A DNA stretch of 52,407 nucleotides from Candidatus Woesearchaeota archaeon (GCA_016185755.1 JACPMX010000014.1:181868-234274), one strand, 5' to 3'. Positions 1-8,426 are shown, counted from the stretch's first letter. A program made the numbers and translations. The notes: generated by a model not told the origin, from the sequence alone.

Positions 1-1
1 G

Positions 2-1252
2 CTTGGCGTTCACGTTCCCGGAAAATACCTTTCTGCAGTGCCCGGCACCTTGAATGAGGTAATCCCTATGATTAAGGATTTGAAGTGCAAGAAGATACTG
101 ACAGGGCCTGCTGTCTTCGGAACACAGTTGTTTGGCGGCAGATTTTTTGAAAAAGCTGATTTAGGCATTTTTGACAAGATAGATTATAGTATGTTTAATT
201 TTTTATATAAAGATGTAAAAGAATATTCATTGAAAGGAGCTTCTATTTTGAAGCAAATCCCTGACATAAGAATGATTGAAATTGAGACAGGGCATGGATG
301 TGATATTGGGAAGTGCAGCTTCTGTACTGAGCCCCTGAAGAACAGAGTTGAATTTAGGGAGAAAGAAGATGTTCTGAATGAGATAAAAGAATTTTATAAT
401 CTTGGTGCCAGATATTTCAGGCTTGGAAAGCAAACTTGCTTCTATACATTGCCTTATGCTGCTGAATTGCTTGAAGAAATCAATTTTCACTGTCCCGACA
501 TCAAAGTTCTTCATATTGACAATGTAAACCCTGTCAAGGTTGTCCTTGACAAGAAGAATGATTTTGCAATCACTAAAGCAATTGTCAAGTATTGCACTTC
601 CGGGAACATAGCTGCTTTTGGAGTTGAAAGCTTTGACCTTGATGTTGTGAAAGCGAATACTTTGAACACTCCCCCTTCCATTGCTTATGAAGCAATCAAG
701 ATACTGAATGAATATGGAAGTGAAAGAGGAAGCGATGGAATGCCCAAGTTTTTGCCCGGTGTGAATATCATATTCGGTCTTCGAGAAGAAAGCAGGAAAA
801 CTCACCTGGAAAACATGAAATGGCTTTCCAGAATTTATGATGAAGGCCTTATGCTGAGAAGAATTAATATCAGGCAGGTTGCAATCTTCGAAGGGACTTC
901 CTTATTTGATGAGGGAAAAGACAAGTTTCTTCGGAAGAACAAGAAATATTACTGGAAATGGCGCAATGAAATTCGCCAGAAAATAGACTGGCCAATGTTG
1001 CAAAGGGTAATCCCTTCAGGAACTGTACTTACAAATTGCTTTGCTGAGATTTATGACGGCAACACAACATTCTGCAGGCAGTTCGGCACATATCCCATTA
1101 TAGTTGGGGTGAAAGGAAGATTGGAACTGAAGAAATTCTACGACTTGGAAATTATAGGGCATATGTTACGTTCTATCACGGGGAAGGTTGTGGTTAAGAG
1201 GGAATTGGTGGTTGATAATCCAAATTACAAGATAATCCCACAAAACCCTTAA
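2..1252 (+). CDS. Radical SAM protein, 5' end outside window
   Basis: The frame is open from base 2, so the gene starts upstream of the window; a GTG at 38 is only an internal Val codon. A cluster motif C-x4-C-x2-C (CDIGKCSFC, residues 88-96 counted from base 38) follows the run EIETGHG and precedes TEP, as in archaeal radical SAM proteins of the COG1031 type, which bind a 4Fe-4S cluster and cleave S-adenosylmethionine. The usual spacing is C-x3-C-x2-C, so one extra residue is present. Conserved blocks continue (YFRLGKQ, HIDNVNP, FGVESFD, PGVNIIFGL), consistent with the TIM-barrel. Substrate unknown. The next gene begins 26 bases downstream on the same strand. Confidence 0.85.
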   Translation, partial: LGVHVPGKYLSAVPGTLNEVIPMIKDLKCKKILTGPAVFGTQLFGGRFFEKADLGIFDKIDYSMFNFLYKDVKEYSLKGASILKQIPDIRMIEIETGHGCDIGKCSFCTEPLKNRVEFREKEDVLNEIKEFYNLGARYFRLGKQTCFYTLPYAAELLEEINFHCPDIKVLHIDNVNPVKVVLDKKNDFAITKAIVKYCTSGNIAAFGVESFDLDVVKANTLNTPPSIAYEAIKILNEYGSERGSDGMPKFLPGVNIIFGLREESRKTHLENMKWLSRIYDEGLMLRRINIRQVAIFEGTSLFDEGKDKFLRKNKKYYWKWRNEIRQKIDWPMLQRVIPSGTVLTNCFAEIYDGNTTFCRQFGTYPIIVGVKGRLELKKFYDLEIIGHMLRSITGKVVVKRELVVDNPNYKIIPQNP

Positions 1253-1278
1253 AAACCCTCCAATCTTCCTTCAATAAA

Positions 1279-1692
1279 ATGAAACCAGGTTCTAAAGTAA
1301 AAGTGCATTATACAGGCTCATTAAATGACGGAAGCATATTTGATTCTTCTGAAGGCAGAGAGCCATTGGAATTCACCCTTGGAGAAGGCCAGGTAATCAA
1401 GGGGTTTGAAGATGGGGTTGCAAGCATGGGCCTGAACGAGGAAAAGACAATAAAGATAAATCCAGAAGAAGCTTATGGCCAAAAAAATGAGCAATTAGTA
1501 ATAAAAGTGCCAAGGGACCAGTTCCCGAAAGAAATCGAAGTGGGCGGAAAGCTCATGCTCAAGGGTCCCCAGGGGCAGCAGCTTCCTGCAGAAATAACAA
1601 ACATAGCTGAAGACCAAGTCACAATAGACTTGAACCACCCCTTGGCAGGCAAGGAATTGAACTTCAAGCTAAAGCTGATAGCCATAGATTAA
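1279..1692 (+). CDS. FKBP-type peptidyl-prolyl isomerase (SlyD-like)
   Basis: A 137-residue protein with the FKBP core at both ends (KVKVHYTGSLNDGSIFDSS near the N-terminus, NHPLAGKELNFKL near the C-terminus) and an inserted chaperone flap at about residues 68-118, the layout of SlyD and archaeal short FKBPs. It speeds cis-trans isomerisation at proline and helps folding, probably in the cytoplasm since no signal peptide is present. It lacks the His-rich metal-binding tail of bacterial SlyD. It follows the radical SAM gene closely and may be cotranscribed with it. Confidence 0.93.
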   Translation: MKPGSKVKVHYTGSLNDGSIFDSSEGREPLEFTLGEGQVIKGFEDGVASMGLNEEKTIKINPEEAYGQKNEQLVIKVPRDQFPKEIEVGGKLMLKGPQGQQLPAEITNIAEDQVTIDLNHPLAGKELNFKLKLIAID

Positions 1693-1726
1693 TTCTCTCT
1701 ATTGAAAACATGCATACAATATAGAT

Positions 1727-1745
1727 TAAACTATTTATAAGGCAC
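1727..1745 (+). promoter_or_regulatory. TATA box for the CHRD protein gene
   Basis: The run AACTATTTATAAGG matches an archaeal TATA element. It lies about 35-50 bases before the chosen start at 1781, leaving room for a short leader carrying the GGGGGTGG ribosome-binding site at about 1767-1774. Confidence 0.5.
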
Positions 1746-1780
1746 AGCCCTATTAGTCCCAACACATGGGGGTGGTACTA

Positions 1781-2686
1781 ATGAAGGCAATCTTAACAGT
1801 ATTTGTAGCTGTTGTTTTATTGGGGGCATTTTCATTTGCCCAAGCTGATGACATTGAAATAGAAACAGCATTATCAGGCGCTAACGAGGTGCCAGTTACA
1901 AATTCCACTGCTACTGGTGAAGCAGCTGCAACCTTGGATGGAAGCCAATTGACTGTAAAGGGATCTTTTGAAGGGTTAAGCAGCGAACTTGTCTCAGGAG
2001 CCTCAGCACATATACACGAAGGTGTAACCGGAACAAACGGCCCGATTGTGTTCAACCTTAACGTTGTTGCAGGCGACGACAACAGGAGCGGTGAGTTCAG
2101 CCTGACAGCGAACCTGACAGACGGCCAAGTTAATGATTTGCTTACTGGTCAATATTATATAAATGTGCATTCAACAGCATTTCCGGATGGGGAAATCAGG
2201 GGACAATTTGCGGCAGTTAACCAGACTCCGCAGGTTAACCAAACCCAAAACCAGACAGCCAATGTCACTACACAGGTAAATGCGGGCGTTGACCTTCACA
2301 TAATGAAGTGGTACCCCAAAGGGCCTGATTATGTCTTCACGTGCAACGCAACAGGCTTCACTCCGACAAGCTACAGCTGGTTTTACGGAGACGGCCACAA
2401 GCTGCTGAACATAGTCAACAGGCACACATACCACGTATATGAGACTCTTGGCAACAAGACTGTGTCATGCACAGCCTTTGGAGATAACATTTCAGTGTCT
2501 GACACTTTGCAGATAGATGTGACATCCCTGGCCAGGCCTTTGCATCCGCTGTTCGGGGCATCGAATGCAACAGACAACGGCAGGACATTTTCCTGCACCA
2601 ATGTTGACAACAGCAATCCTGCAACATGCGCATGCCAGAACAGCAACGAGAATGCAGCTTCATGCAAGTGCACTGAAAACAGGTGA
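1781..2686 (+). CDS. Secreted CHRD-domain protein with PKD-like domain
   Basis: The start at 1781 is preferred over an in-frame ATG at 1766 because a GGGGGTGG ribosome-binding site lies just before it and the signal peptide then begins MKAILTVFVAVVLLG. The mature protein starts near residue 24. Residues about 27-145 are a CHRD domain (SGANEVPV, SAHIHEG, GQYYINVHS, FPDGEIRGQF), known from chordin and many secreted microbial proteins. A Gln/Asn-rich linker leads to a PKD-like domain at about 175-250 (SYSWFYGDGH, HVYETLGNKTVSC). The tail is Cys-rich (CTNVD, CACQN, CKC). It is likely exported and held by disulfides; its partner is unknown. Confidence 0.85.
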   Translation: MKAILTVFVAVVLLGAFSFAQADDIEIETALSGANEVPVTNSTATGEAAATLDGSQLTVKGSFEGLSSELVSGASAHIHEGVTGTNGPIVFNLNVVAGDDNRSGEFSLTANLTDGQVNDLLTGQYYINVHSTAFPDGEIRGQFAAVNQTPQVNQTQNQTANVTTQVNAGVDLHIMKWYPKGPDYVFTCNATGFTPTSYSWFYGDGHKLLNIVNRHTYHVYETLGNKTVSCTAFGDNISVSDTLQIDVTSLARPLHPLFGASNATDNGRTFSCTNVDNSNPATCACQNSNENAASCKCTENR

Positions 2687-2751
2687 TTATTTTTTATCTT
2701 TTTCTTTTATTTTTTGTTGAATTCTTTGCCTTCTAATTTTTGACCTAAAGG

Positions 2752-2760
2752 TATTTAAAT
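2752..2760 (+). promoter_or_regulatory. Box A/TATA element of the tRNA-Asn unit
   Basis: The run TATTTAAAT ends 23 bases before the tRNA, the usual spacing for an archaeal promoter. Because no other TATA element fits the ferredoxin gene that begins 11 bases after the tRNA, this promoter probably serves both. Confidence 0.6.
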
Positions 2761-2783
2761 CATACTTTTATCCTTGTTCTGAT

Positions 2784-2868
2784 GCCTCCGTAGCTCAGCA
2801 GGTAGAGCACATGACTGTTATATCTGGCAGTCATCATGGGGTCAAGAGTTCGAGTCTCTTCGGAGGCG
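2784..2868 (+). tRNA. tRNA-Asn (GTT) with a 12-base intron
   Basis: The acceptor stem GCCTCCG/CGGAGGC, D stem GCTC/GAGC, anticodon stem CATGA/TCATG and T stem AAGAG/CTCTT all pair. The anticodon GTT is at 2817-2819. A 12-base insert at about 2821-2832, between positions 37 and 38, is removed to leave loop CTGTTAA and a 73-base tRNA. GACTG before and CAGTC at the insert edge can pair, as expected for the bulge-helix-bulge cut by archaeal splicing endonuclease. No CCA is encoded. Confidence 0.9.
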
Positions 2869-2879
2869 TTTATCCAAAA

Positions 2880-3176
2880 ATGCAGCAAATCCCGTACAAG
2901 CCGTTGAAGCATGTCCTGGTCTGCACTAATGAAAGGGAGGCAGGCAAGGACTGCTGCTCCCATGTGCAGGGATACGAAATATTCAGGGAGCTGAAAGACT
3001 GGACTAAAGCGAACGGATTGGTCTCTTCTGTCTGGGTCACAAGGACAGGCTGCCTTGGCTTCTGCAACAGCACAGGGGCAACTGTCGTAATCCACCCGGA
3101 CCAGTTGTGGTTCAGGGAAGTGAAAAAGGAAGAAGTGCAGAAGATAAAGGATATTATCCTGGATTCTGTTAAATAA
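2880..3176 (+). CDS. Thioredoxin-like [2Fe-2S] ferredoxin
   Basis: A 98-residue protein starting at the ATG 11 bases after tRNA-Asn. Cys15, Cys25/26, Cys58 and Cys62 sit in CTNEREAGKDCC and GCLGFC, the four-Cys pattern of thioredoxin-fold [2Fe-2S] ferredoxins (COG3411, also the NuoE-type fold). GATVVIHP and the C-terminal helix also fit that family. Such proteins pass electrons in the cytoplasm; partner unknown. An upstream in-frame ATG lies inside the tRNA and is not credible. There is room for only an 11-base leader. Confidence 0.88.
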   Translation: MQQIPYKPLKHVLVCTNEREAGKDCCSHVQGYEIFRELKDWTKANGLVSSVWVTRTGCLGFCNSTGATVVIHPDQLWFREVKKEEVQKIKDIILDSVK

Positions 3177-3212
3177 ACTTTATAAACCAACTTCTTTTTC
3201 AAACTAAATCTT

Positions 3213-3307
3213 GGGCCTGTAGCTCAGTCTGGTTCGAGCGTTCGACTGATAATCTGGAAAAACCAGGTCGTTTCGAAAGGTCCGCAGTTCAAATCTGCGC
3301 AGGCCCA
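3213..3307 (+). tRNA. tRNA-Ile (GAT) with a 20-base intron
   Basis: Acceptor GGGCCTG/CAGGCCC, D stem GCTC/GAGC, anticodon stem TTCGA/TCGAA and T stem CGCAG/CTGCG pair. The anticodon GAT lies at 3248-3250. The insert at about 3252-3271 contains a CTGG-AAAAA-CCAG hairpin and sits at the canonical 37/38 position; the exact edges could shift by one base. The mature tRNA is 75 bases with discriminator A. A TTTATAAAC box A lies about 30 bases upstream. Confidence 0.9.
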
Positions 3308-3472
3308 TTATAAAATAGCAACAAAAATATTTTTTTCTTGAAAACGATTCATTGCCATACTGAAAGTTAGTGAAGATTAATCAAGCTTAAATACAGCTCG
3401 ATTAGTAATTTGAAACATCATCGGAATTTCAGCGTGAAAATTTTCTTTAACCACCACAAAGTTTAAATATAA

Positions 3473-3494
3473 GTTGCTATTTTAAAATAGCAAC
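3473..3494 (+). promoter_or_regulatory. Perfect 22-bp palindrome at the lipoprotein promoter
   Basis: GTTGCTATTTT is followed immediately by its exact reverse complement. It sits just downstream of a TATA-like run (AGTTTAAATATAAG, 3460-3473), where transcription should start, so it is placed to act as an operator. A second copy of the half-site AAAATAGCAAC occurs at 3312-3322 just behind tRNA-Ile. The binding protein is unknown. Confidence 0.55.
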
Positions 3495-3527
3495 ACTTTG
3501 CTTGATAAAAATAAGGAGGGGTGTTGC

Positions 3528-4628
3528 ATGAATTTTAAAACAAGGGGCTTGATTGCATTTCTCATAATTTCAGTTTTCTTATTGAGCGGCTGCGAGGTTT
3601 ACCAGACGCTTTACGGGACATCTCCGCAGCAGGCAACCGGGCAAGTTACAGCACCTTCTGAAGAATCGGCCATGGAAAAAGAAGCAGCTCCGGCAGAAGA
3701 TATGGTTAAGGAAGAGGAGCCAAAACCGGAAGAGCAGGCTGCAATGGAGCCTGCAGAGGAAGTAAAAGAAGCCAGACCGGAAGAGACTGTTGCACCTGCT
3801 GAAACACAAGCCGAAACGCCGAAAGGAAGCCCTGTTGTAGTAGTTGTTCAGGAGACAGAGCTTGTCAGCCTGTCGCCGTCAGCAGAGGACCCGGACAAGG
3901 ACACTAATTTAGCATTCACTTTTACATCCCCATTGACTGAGAACGGCGAATGGCAGACAAATTACGGCGATGCCGGGGAATACACGGTCACTGTCACAGC
4001 GTCTGACGGGGAGCTTACAACGACCCAGGATGTGTTGATAATAGTGAACAAGAAGGAAGAAAATCCAACAATAGACAGTGCAAGGCCCATTGAAAGCGGC
4101 CTGAGCATAGATGAGACCCAAGCACTTGAATTCAGCATTGAAGCAAGCGACCTGAACAAGGACCAACTGTCATATGCATGGAAGCTTGACGGAGCTGATG
4201 TAGGTACGGAAAACAGCTACACATACCAGTCAACTTATGAGGACGCAGGCACCCACACAGTGAAAGTGGAAGCGTCTGACGGGCTGTCAAGCGCAAGCAA
4301 GCTCTGGTCCGTTGACGTCAACAATGTAAACAGGAAGCCGGTGCTTGAGCAGCTTGAAGACATGACATTAAGGGAGACTGACAAGATTACAATAACAGCC
4401 CTTGCAACAGATGACGACAGGGATTCCATAACATACTCAATAAGCGACAGCAGGTTTGCCAAAGAAGAAAACGTGTTCACATGGCAGACTGATTATGACA
4501 GTGCAGGCACATACGAGGTGACTGTCAGCGCAGGTGACGGCCAGGATACGACTGAGCAGACGCTTGCAATAACCGTGCAGAACGTCAACAGGCCGCCGGT
4601 CATAAAGGACATTGTCCAGAAAAAATAA
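3528..4628 (+). CDS. Surface lipoprotein with Ig/cadherin-like repeats
   Basis: The start at 3528 follows a strong AAGGAGGGG site; an ATG-less upstream extension from a TTG has no support. A signal peptide ends in the lipobox LLSGC (Cys22), so the protein is probably lipid-anchored outside the cell. Residues about 35-100 are a Glu/Pro/Ala-rich stalk. Three beta-sandwich repeats follow, each with blocks such as DAGEYTVTVTASDG, FSIEASDLNKDQLSYAW and DSAGTYEVTVSAGDG. Part of it is nearly identical in DNA to the next gene, showing a duplication. Likely an adhesin or cell-surface spacer; no enzymatic motif seen. Confidence 0.85.
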   Translation: MNFKTRGLIAFLIISVFLLSGCEVYQTLYGTSPQQATGQVTAPSEESAMEKEAAPAEDMVKEEEPKPEEQAAMEPAEEVKEARPEETVAPAETQAETPKGSPVVVVVQETELVSLSPSAEDPDKDTNLAFTFTSPLTENGEWQTNYGDAGEYTVTVTASDGELTTTQDVLIIVNKKEENPTIDSARPIESGLSIDETQALEFSIEASDLNKDQLSYAWKLDGADVGTENSYTYQSTYEDAGTHTVKVEASDGLSSASKLWSVDVNNVNRKPVLEQLEDMTLRETDKITITALATDDDRDSITYSISDSRFAKEENVFTWQTDYDSAGTYEVTVSAGDGQDTTEQTLAITVQNVNRPPVIKDIVQKK

Positions 4629-5049
4629 TTTTTATTTTCTTTTTGCATAAGGGGGTATAAATGAATAAGGGAGCTGTGTTATTGGTAACTATATTTTTGC
4701 TGTTCCCCTGTATTGTCTTTTCTGTAAACACTTTTGTTATACATGAAACTGAAAAAATAAGCCTGCAGCCTGATGCGGCAGACCCTGATGCGGACAGGCT
4801 CCTGACAACATACGCCAAGCCGCTTGATGAAAACGGCGAATGGCAGACAAATTACGGCGATGCCGGGGAATACGATTCTGCAATAACAGTATCTGACGGA
4901 ACAACAAATGTTTCGCAGGAAATCCTTATCATAGTTGAAAAAAAGGAGGAAAAGCCGGTGATTGGTTCGTTTGCGCCAAGGCAGGAATTTCTTGCCGTGA
5001 AGGAAGGCCAGTCAGTGGAGTTCAGCATTGAAGCAAGCGACCTGAACAA
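3942..5049 (+). repeat. Direct DNA duplication between two adjacent surface genes
   Basis: Bases 3942-3983 recur exactly at 4832-4873 (42 bases), and 4131-4159 recur exactly at 5021-5049 (29 bases). Both pairs are offset by the same 890 bases, so they belong to one duplicated segment whose remaining parts have drifted. This links the two repeat-protein genes as tandem paralogs kept similar by recent duplication or gene conversion. Confidence 0.9.
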
Positions 5050-6553
5050 TGACGAGCTAATCTATGAATGGCTTCTTGACGGCGAAAAAACAGGCGAAAG
5101 CAATCAATTTTCATATGAAACATCGTATAACGATGCCGGAAACCATAAAGTTTCAGTTAGGGTATCGGACGGCTCGTCAATCGCTGGCAAGGAATGGGAT
5201 GTTAATGTTGAAAATGTCGATGTTGAAGCGCTTCTTAATGGCATAAGCGACATTGTTGCCAATGAAAACGAGTTGATAAGGCTTGAAATTCCCGATTTCG
5301 AAAAATATGGCCTGTCCTATTCCATCTCCGAGCCTGTAGGGATCAAAAACGAGTGGAAAACATCCTATTCGGATGCCGGCACTTACGAAGTTGAAGTTCA
5401 TGCAGAAGGAAAGGGCTTCAATGAAAATAAGAATGTAAAAATAACAATAAATGATCTTGACAGGCTTCCTTTGTTTGAGAGCATAGACAACAAAGTCGTG
5501 AGCGAGAATGACGAAGTCAAAATAATCCTGAATGCCAACGACCCGGACGGCGATGAAGTAGCTTATTCCGCAGTCAATATGCCTGAAGGGGCTGTGCTGG
5601 ATGGAAATGTGTTTGTGTGGAAAACAAATCATGACACTGTTAAAAAAGAAGGCTTTGTGGACAGGGTCTTGGACAGTTTCAGGGCATTGGGCAAGAGCTT
5701 TTATGTCCAGTTTGCAGTTTCGTCAAATGACAAGAAGATAATCCAGAATGTAATTATAACTGTAAAGGACATCAACAGGGCGCCTGTGATTGAAGACTTC
5801 GAGCCCATAACAATCAGCGAAAAGGACACCTTAAAGATTGCCCCAAAGGCATACGACCCTGACGGGGACAAGATAAGCCTAAGCTACTCCGGATTCATGG
5901 GCAAGGACACCTTCAAATCAGGCTATGACGACGCAGGCACTTATTATGCGAAAGTAACTGCAAGCGACGGGCTTCTCGAGGCATCAAAATTCGTGCAGAT
6001 AAACATAATGCAGAGCAACAGGGCTCCAATTTTCGGAAAGATGCCGGATACTTCCGCAAGGGAAGGGGACAGCATAGCATTCATTCTCAATGCCAACGAT
6101 CCTGACGGTGATGAGCTGGAATATTCCATGGACAACCCCCCTCCAGGCGCATCAATAAAGGGAAACGCGTTTTTATGGGTTCCCGGCTTTGATGTTGCAG
6201 GCAGGAAAGAAAAAAAGAAATTTGACATTGTTTTTGTTGTAAGCGACGGCAAGGCAGAAACAAGGCAGATAGCAGAAATTGAAGTCTCCGGCAAGAACCG
6301 GGCCCCGAGAATAATTGATGCCACAAGAAGCGTTTCCGCAAGAGTGAACGAGCCTGTGCTGATGTCGGTAAAGGCTGTTGACGACGACCAGGATGCATTG
6401 GCTTATACATGGGATTTTGGCCTTGTCGACAAGTACAGGGCAGCAGACAGGCACCAGAGGATTTTCACAAGCAGGGGAATAAAGACTGTCAAGGTCATTG
6501 TGAGCGACGGCATTGACGAAGTCGAGCAATTGATTAATGTGAATGTTGTATGA
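4661..6553 (+). CDS. Large secreted protein of Ig/cadherin-like repeats
   Basis: A 630-residue protein with an N-terminal signal peptide (MNKGAVLLVTIFLLFPCIVFS) and about seven beta-sandwich repeats. Typical blocks are SEND/SEKDTLKIAPKAYDPDGD, GDAGEY...SDG, and NRAP starting each new repeat, as in cadherin-like and putative Ig (PKD/He_PIG) domains. There is no lipobox and no obvious C-terminal membrane anchor. It lies 32 bases after its shorter paralog and ends overlapping the next small gene by 4 bases. Acidic DPDGD loops may bind calcium. Probably a surface or extracellular adhesion protein. Confidence 0.82.
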   Translation: MNKGAVLLVTIFLLFPCIVFSVNTFVIHETEKISLQPDAADPDADRLLTTYAKPLDENGEWQTNYGDAGEYDSAITVSDGTTNVSQEILIIVEKKEEKPVIGSFAPRQEFLAVKEGQSVEFSIEASDLNNDELIYEWLLDGEKTGESNQFSYETSYNDAGNHKVSVRVSDGSSIAGKEWDVNVENVDVEALLNGISDIVANENELIRLEIPDFEKYGLSYSISEPVGIKNEWKTSYSDAGTYEVEVHAEGKGFNENKNVKITINDLDRLPLFESIDNKVVSENDEVKIILNANDPDGDEVAYSAVNMPEGAVLDGNVFVWKTNHDTVKKEGFVDRVLDSFRALGKSFYVQFAVSSNDKKIIQNVIITVKDINRAPVIEDFEPITISEKDTLKIAPKAYDPDGDKISLSYSGFMGKDTFKSGYDDAGTYYAKVTASDGLLEASKFVQINIMQSNRAPIFGKMPDTSAREGDSIAFILNANDPDGDELEYSMDNPPPGASIKGNAFLWVPGFDVAGRKEKKKFDIVFVVSDGKAETRQIAEIEVSGKNRAPRIIDATRSVSARVNEPVLMSVKAVDDDQDALAYTWDFGLVDKYRAADRHQRIFTSRGIKTVKVIVSDGIDEVEQLINVNVV

Positions 6554-6771
6554 AAATTTTAAAACCACAGATTCCATCTGATGACAGAAAAATATTGGAT
6601 AATCTGATTCTTCAAATGAAAACAGGAACGAACCAAGAAAGTGAGCAAGCTAGTACAGATTTAACACGAATTTTAACATCTTATAATTTAAGAGGGTTTG
6701 ACACTATGATTTATGCTGCTGAATTATTGAGATATGCAGCAACAAAAGGGGATTTTATTTTAACTGAATAA
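6550..6771 (+). CDS. Small hypothetical protein
   Basis: A 73-residue helical protein whose ATG overlaps the stop of the upstream surface-protein gene (ATGA), suggesting translational coupling. It is soluble, with no signal peptide or Cys. I recognise no family. The coupling to a secreted protein gene may be incidental. The base composition is somewhat more AT-rich than the flanking genes. Confidence 0.5.
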   Translation: MKILKPQIPSDDRKILDNLILQMKTGTNQESEQASTDLTRILTSYNLRGFDTMIYAAELLRYAATKGDFILTE

Positions 6772-6785
6772 TTCTTCAACAACAC

Positions 6786-6795
6786 TTTTATAAAC
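6786..6795 (+). promoter_or_regulatory. TATA box of the helicase gene
   Basis: TTTTATAAAC ends 21 bases before the ATG at 6817, the spacing of a leaderless archaeal gene. Its presence argues that the shortened helicase is transcribed from its own promoter. Confidence 0.6.
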
Positions 6796-6816
6796 CACCT
6801 TTCCTTCTTTTGCTTT

Positions 6817-8376
6817 ATGCCGAAATCAGTTGATGTGGACGACGAATTTGACAGCGGAGTGCTTAACATAGCCTTGGACACCCTGAAGATAGGCAAGCAG
6901 GCGCTTATTTTCGCCAACACCAAGAAATCTGCGGAAAAGACAGCAGAGGAAATATCGAAGAAGCTCAAGACTGAAAGCGGAATCTTAAGGGAGCTTTCGG
7001 AAAAGGCATTGAACGTCCTGCCAAGGCCCACGAAGCAGTGCGAGAGGCTTGCATTATGCATGAAAAAAGGCATCGCATTCCATCATGCCGGCCTGACCCA
7101 GAAGCAGAAGGAAATCATAGAGGACAATTTCAGGGGCGGAAGCATAAAGATAATCTGCTGCACCCCGACACTGGCCTATGGCGTTGATTTGCCGGCATAC
7201 AGGGCCGTAATAAAAGACCTGAAAAGGTACACAATGCACGGCCTGTCATGGATTCCGGTGCTGGACTACATGCAGATGTCCGGAAGGGCCGGCCGTCCAA
7301 ATTACGACAAGGAAGGCCAGTCAATCGCAATCGCGCTTGTGAAAGCCGAAAAGGAAAAGATAGAGGAAAAATACGTCAACGGGGCTCCGGAGGAAATTTA
7401 CTCGAAGCTAGCAGTCGAGCCTGTTTTAAGGACGTATGTCCTTTCATTAATAGCGGCAAATTTCACGTCTACAAAAAAGCAGCTTTTTGAATTCTTTGAC
7501 AGGACTTTTTATGCCCACCAGTTCAAGGACTTGAGAAGGCTCCATGCCACAATAGCCAAGGTCCTTGATTTGCTTGAGGACTGGGAATTCATAATGCGGA
7601 GCGGAAATGACTTTTCAGGCGCCAACGAGCTTGATGAAGAGAAGCTAAAAACAACATTAATCGGCAAGAGGGTTGCAGAGCTTTACATTGACCCGCTGAC
7701 TGCATATTTCATGATCACGTGCCTTAGGAACGCCTCAGACAAGAAAGTGAATGCATTTTCATTTTTGCAGATGGTGTCCCACACCCTGGAAATAAGGCCC
7801 ATGCTCAAAGTCGGAATAAGGGAATACGACAAAATGCAGGAGTCAATGCTCGGGGTGGGCGAGTTTCTGCTTGAAAGCGAGCCTTCGATGTACGAGCCTG
7901 AATACGAGGATTTTTTGAATTCCGTAAAGACAGCCTTGATGCTTGACAGCTGGATAAGCGAGCAGGACGAGGAGTTCCTCCTTGAGCAGTACAATATAAG
8001 GCCCGGGGAAATCAGGGTGAAGCTCGAGATTGCGGACTGGCTTCTGTACGCATCCGAGGAGATATGCAAGATAATGCACTACCAGTCATTGATAAGGGAA
8101 ATCATAAAGTTAAGGCTAAGGCTGAAATACGGCGTCAAGGAAGAGCTGCTTCCTTTGGTAAGGCTCGAGAACATCGGAAGGGCAAGGGCAAGAACATTGT
8201 TCAGGAACAGGATAAAGGACATAAAGGACATAAGGAATGCCGACTTGTCAACCCTTACCCAGCTTGTCGGCGAGAAAACCGCACTGGGCATCAAGAAGCA
8301 GCTTGGGCAGGAGCAGCTTGAAGTGCCTGAAAACAAGAGGAAAGGGCAAATTTCATTAAAAGATTGGGAAGAATAA
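6817..8376 (+). CDS. Ski2/Hel308-type helicase without its first RecA domain
   Basis: The 519-residue protein begins at the linker to RecA domain 2. Motif IV (ALIFANT, residues 29-35), motif V (CCTPTLAYGVDLP, 114-126) and motif VI (QMSGRAGRP, 153-161) are intact. A winged helix and ratchet-like region follow, and the end carries a helix-hairpin-helix (LENIGRARARTLF). The Walker A and DExH motifs, which lie in the roughly 200-residue RecA1 domain, are absent and do not occur upstream. Hel308 is normally about 700 residues. With its own TATA box it may be half of a split helicase, or a truncated gene. Alone it should not hydrolyse ATP. Confidence 0.85.
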   Translation: MPKSVDVDDEFDSGVLNIALDTLKIGKQALIFANTKKSAEKTAEEISKKLKTESGILRELSEKALNVLPRPTKQCERLALCMKKGIAFHHAGLTQKQKEIIEDNFRGGSIKIICCTPTLAYGVDLPAYRAVIKDLKRYTMHGLSWIPVLDYMQMSGRAGRPNYDKEGQSIAIALVKAEKEKIEEKYVNGAPEEIYSKLAVEPVLRTYVLSLIAANFTSTKKQLFEFFDRTFYAHQFKDLRRLHATIAKVLDLLEDWEFIMRSGNDFSGANELDEEKLKTTLIGKRVAELYIDPLTAYFMITCLRNASDKKVNAFSFLQMVSHTLEIRPMLKVGIREYDKMQESMLGVGEFLLESEPSMYEPEYEDFLNSVKTALMLDSWISEQDEEFLLEQYNIRPGEIRVKLEIADWLLYASEEICKIMHYQSLIREIIKLRLRLKYGVKEELLPLVRLENIGRARARTLFRNRIKDIKDIRNADLSTLTQLVGEKTALGIKKQLGQEQLEVPENKRKGQISLKDWEE

Positions 8377-8426
8377 AAGAATTGTGATATAATTTTCATT
8401 ATTATCTTAAATTTTCAAACACGATA

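Noticed and set aside
227-805. Long open frame on the minus strand inside the radical SAM gene
   Set aside because: It is the mirror of a strongly conserved plus-strand gene; its protein has no recognisable pattern.
5177-5632. 151-codon minus-strand frame in the repeat-protein gene
   Set aside because: Lies within a clear secreted repeat protein on the plus strand and shows no family features.
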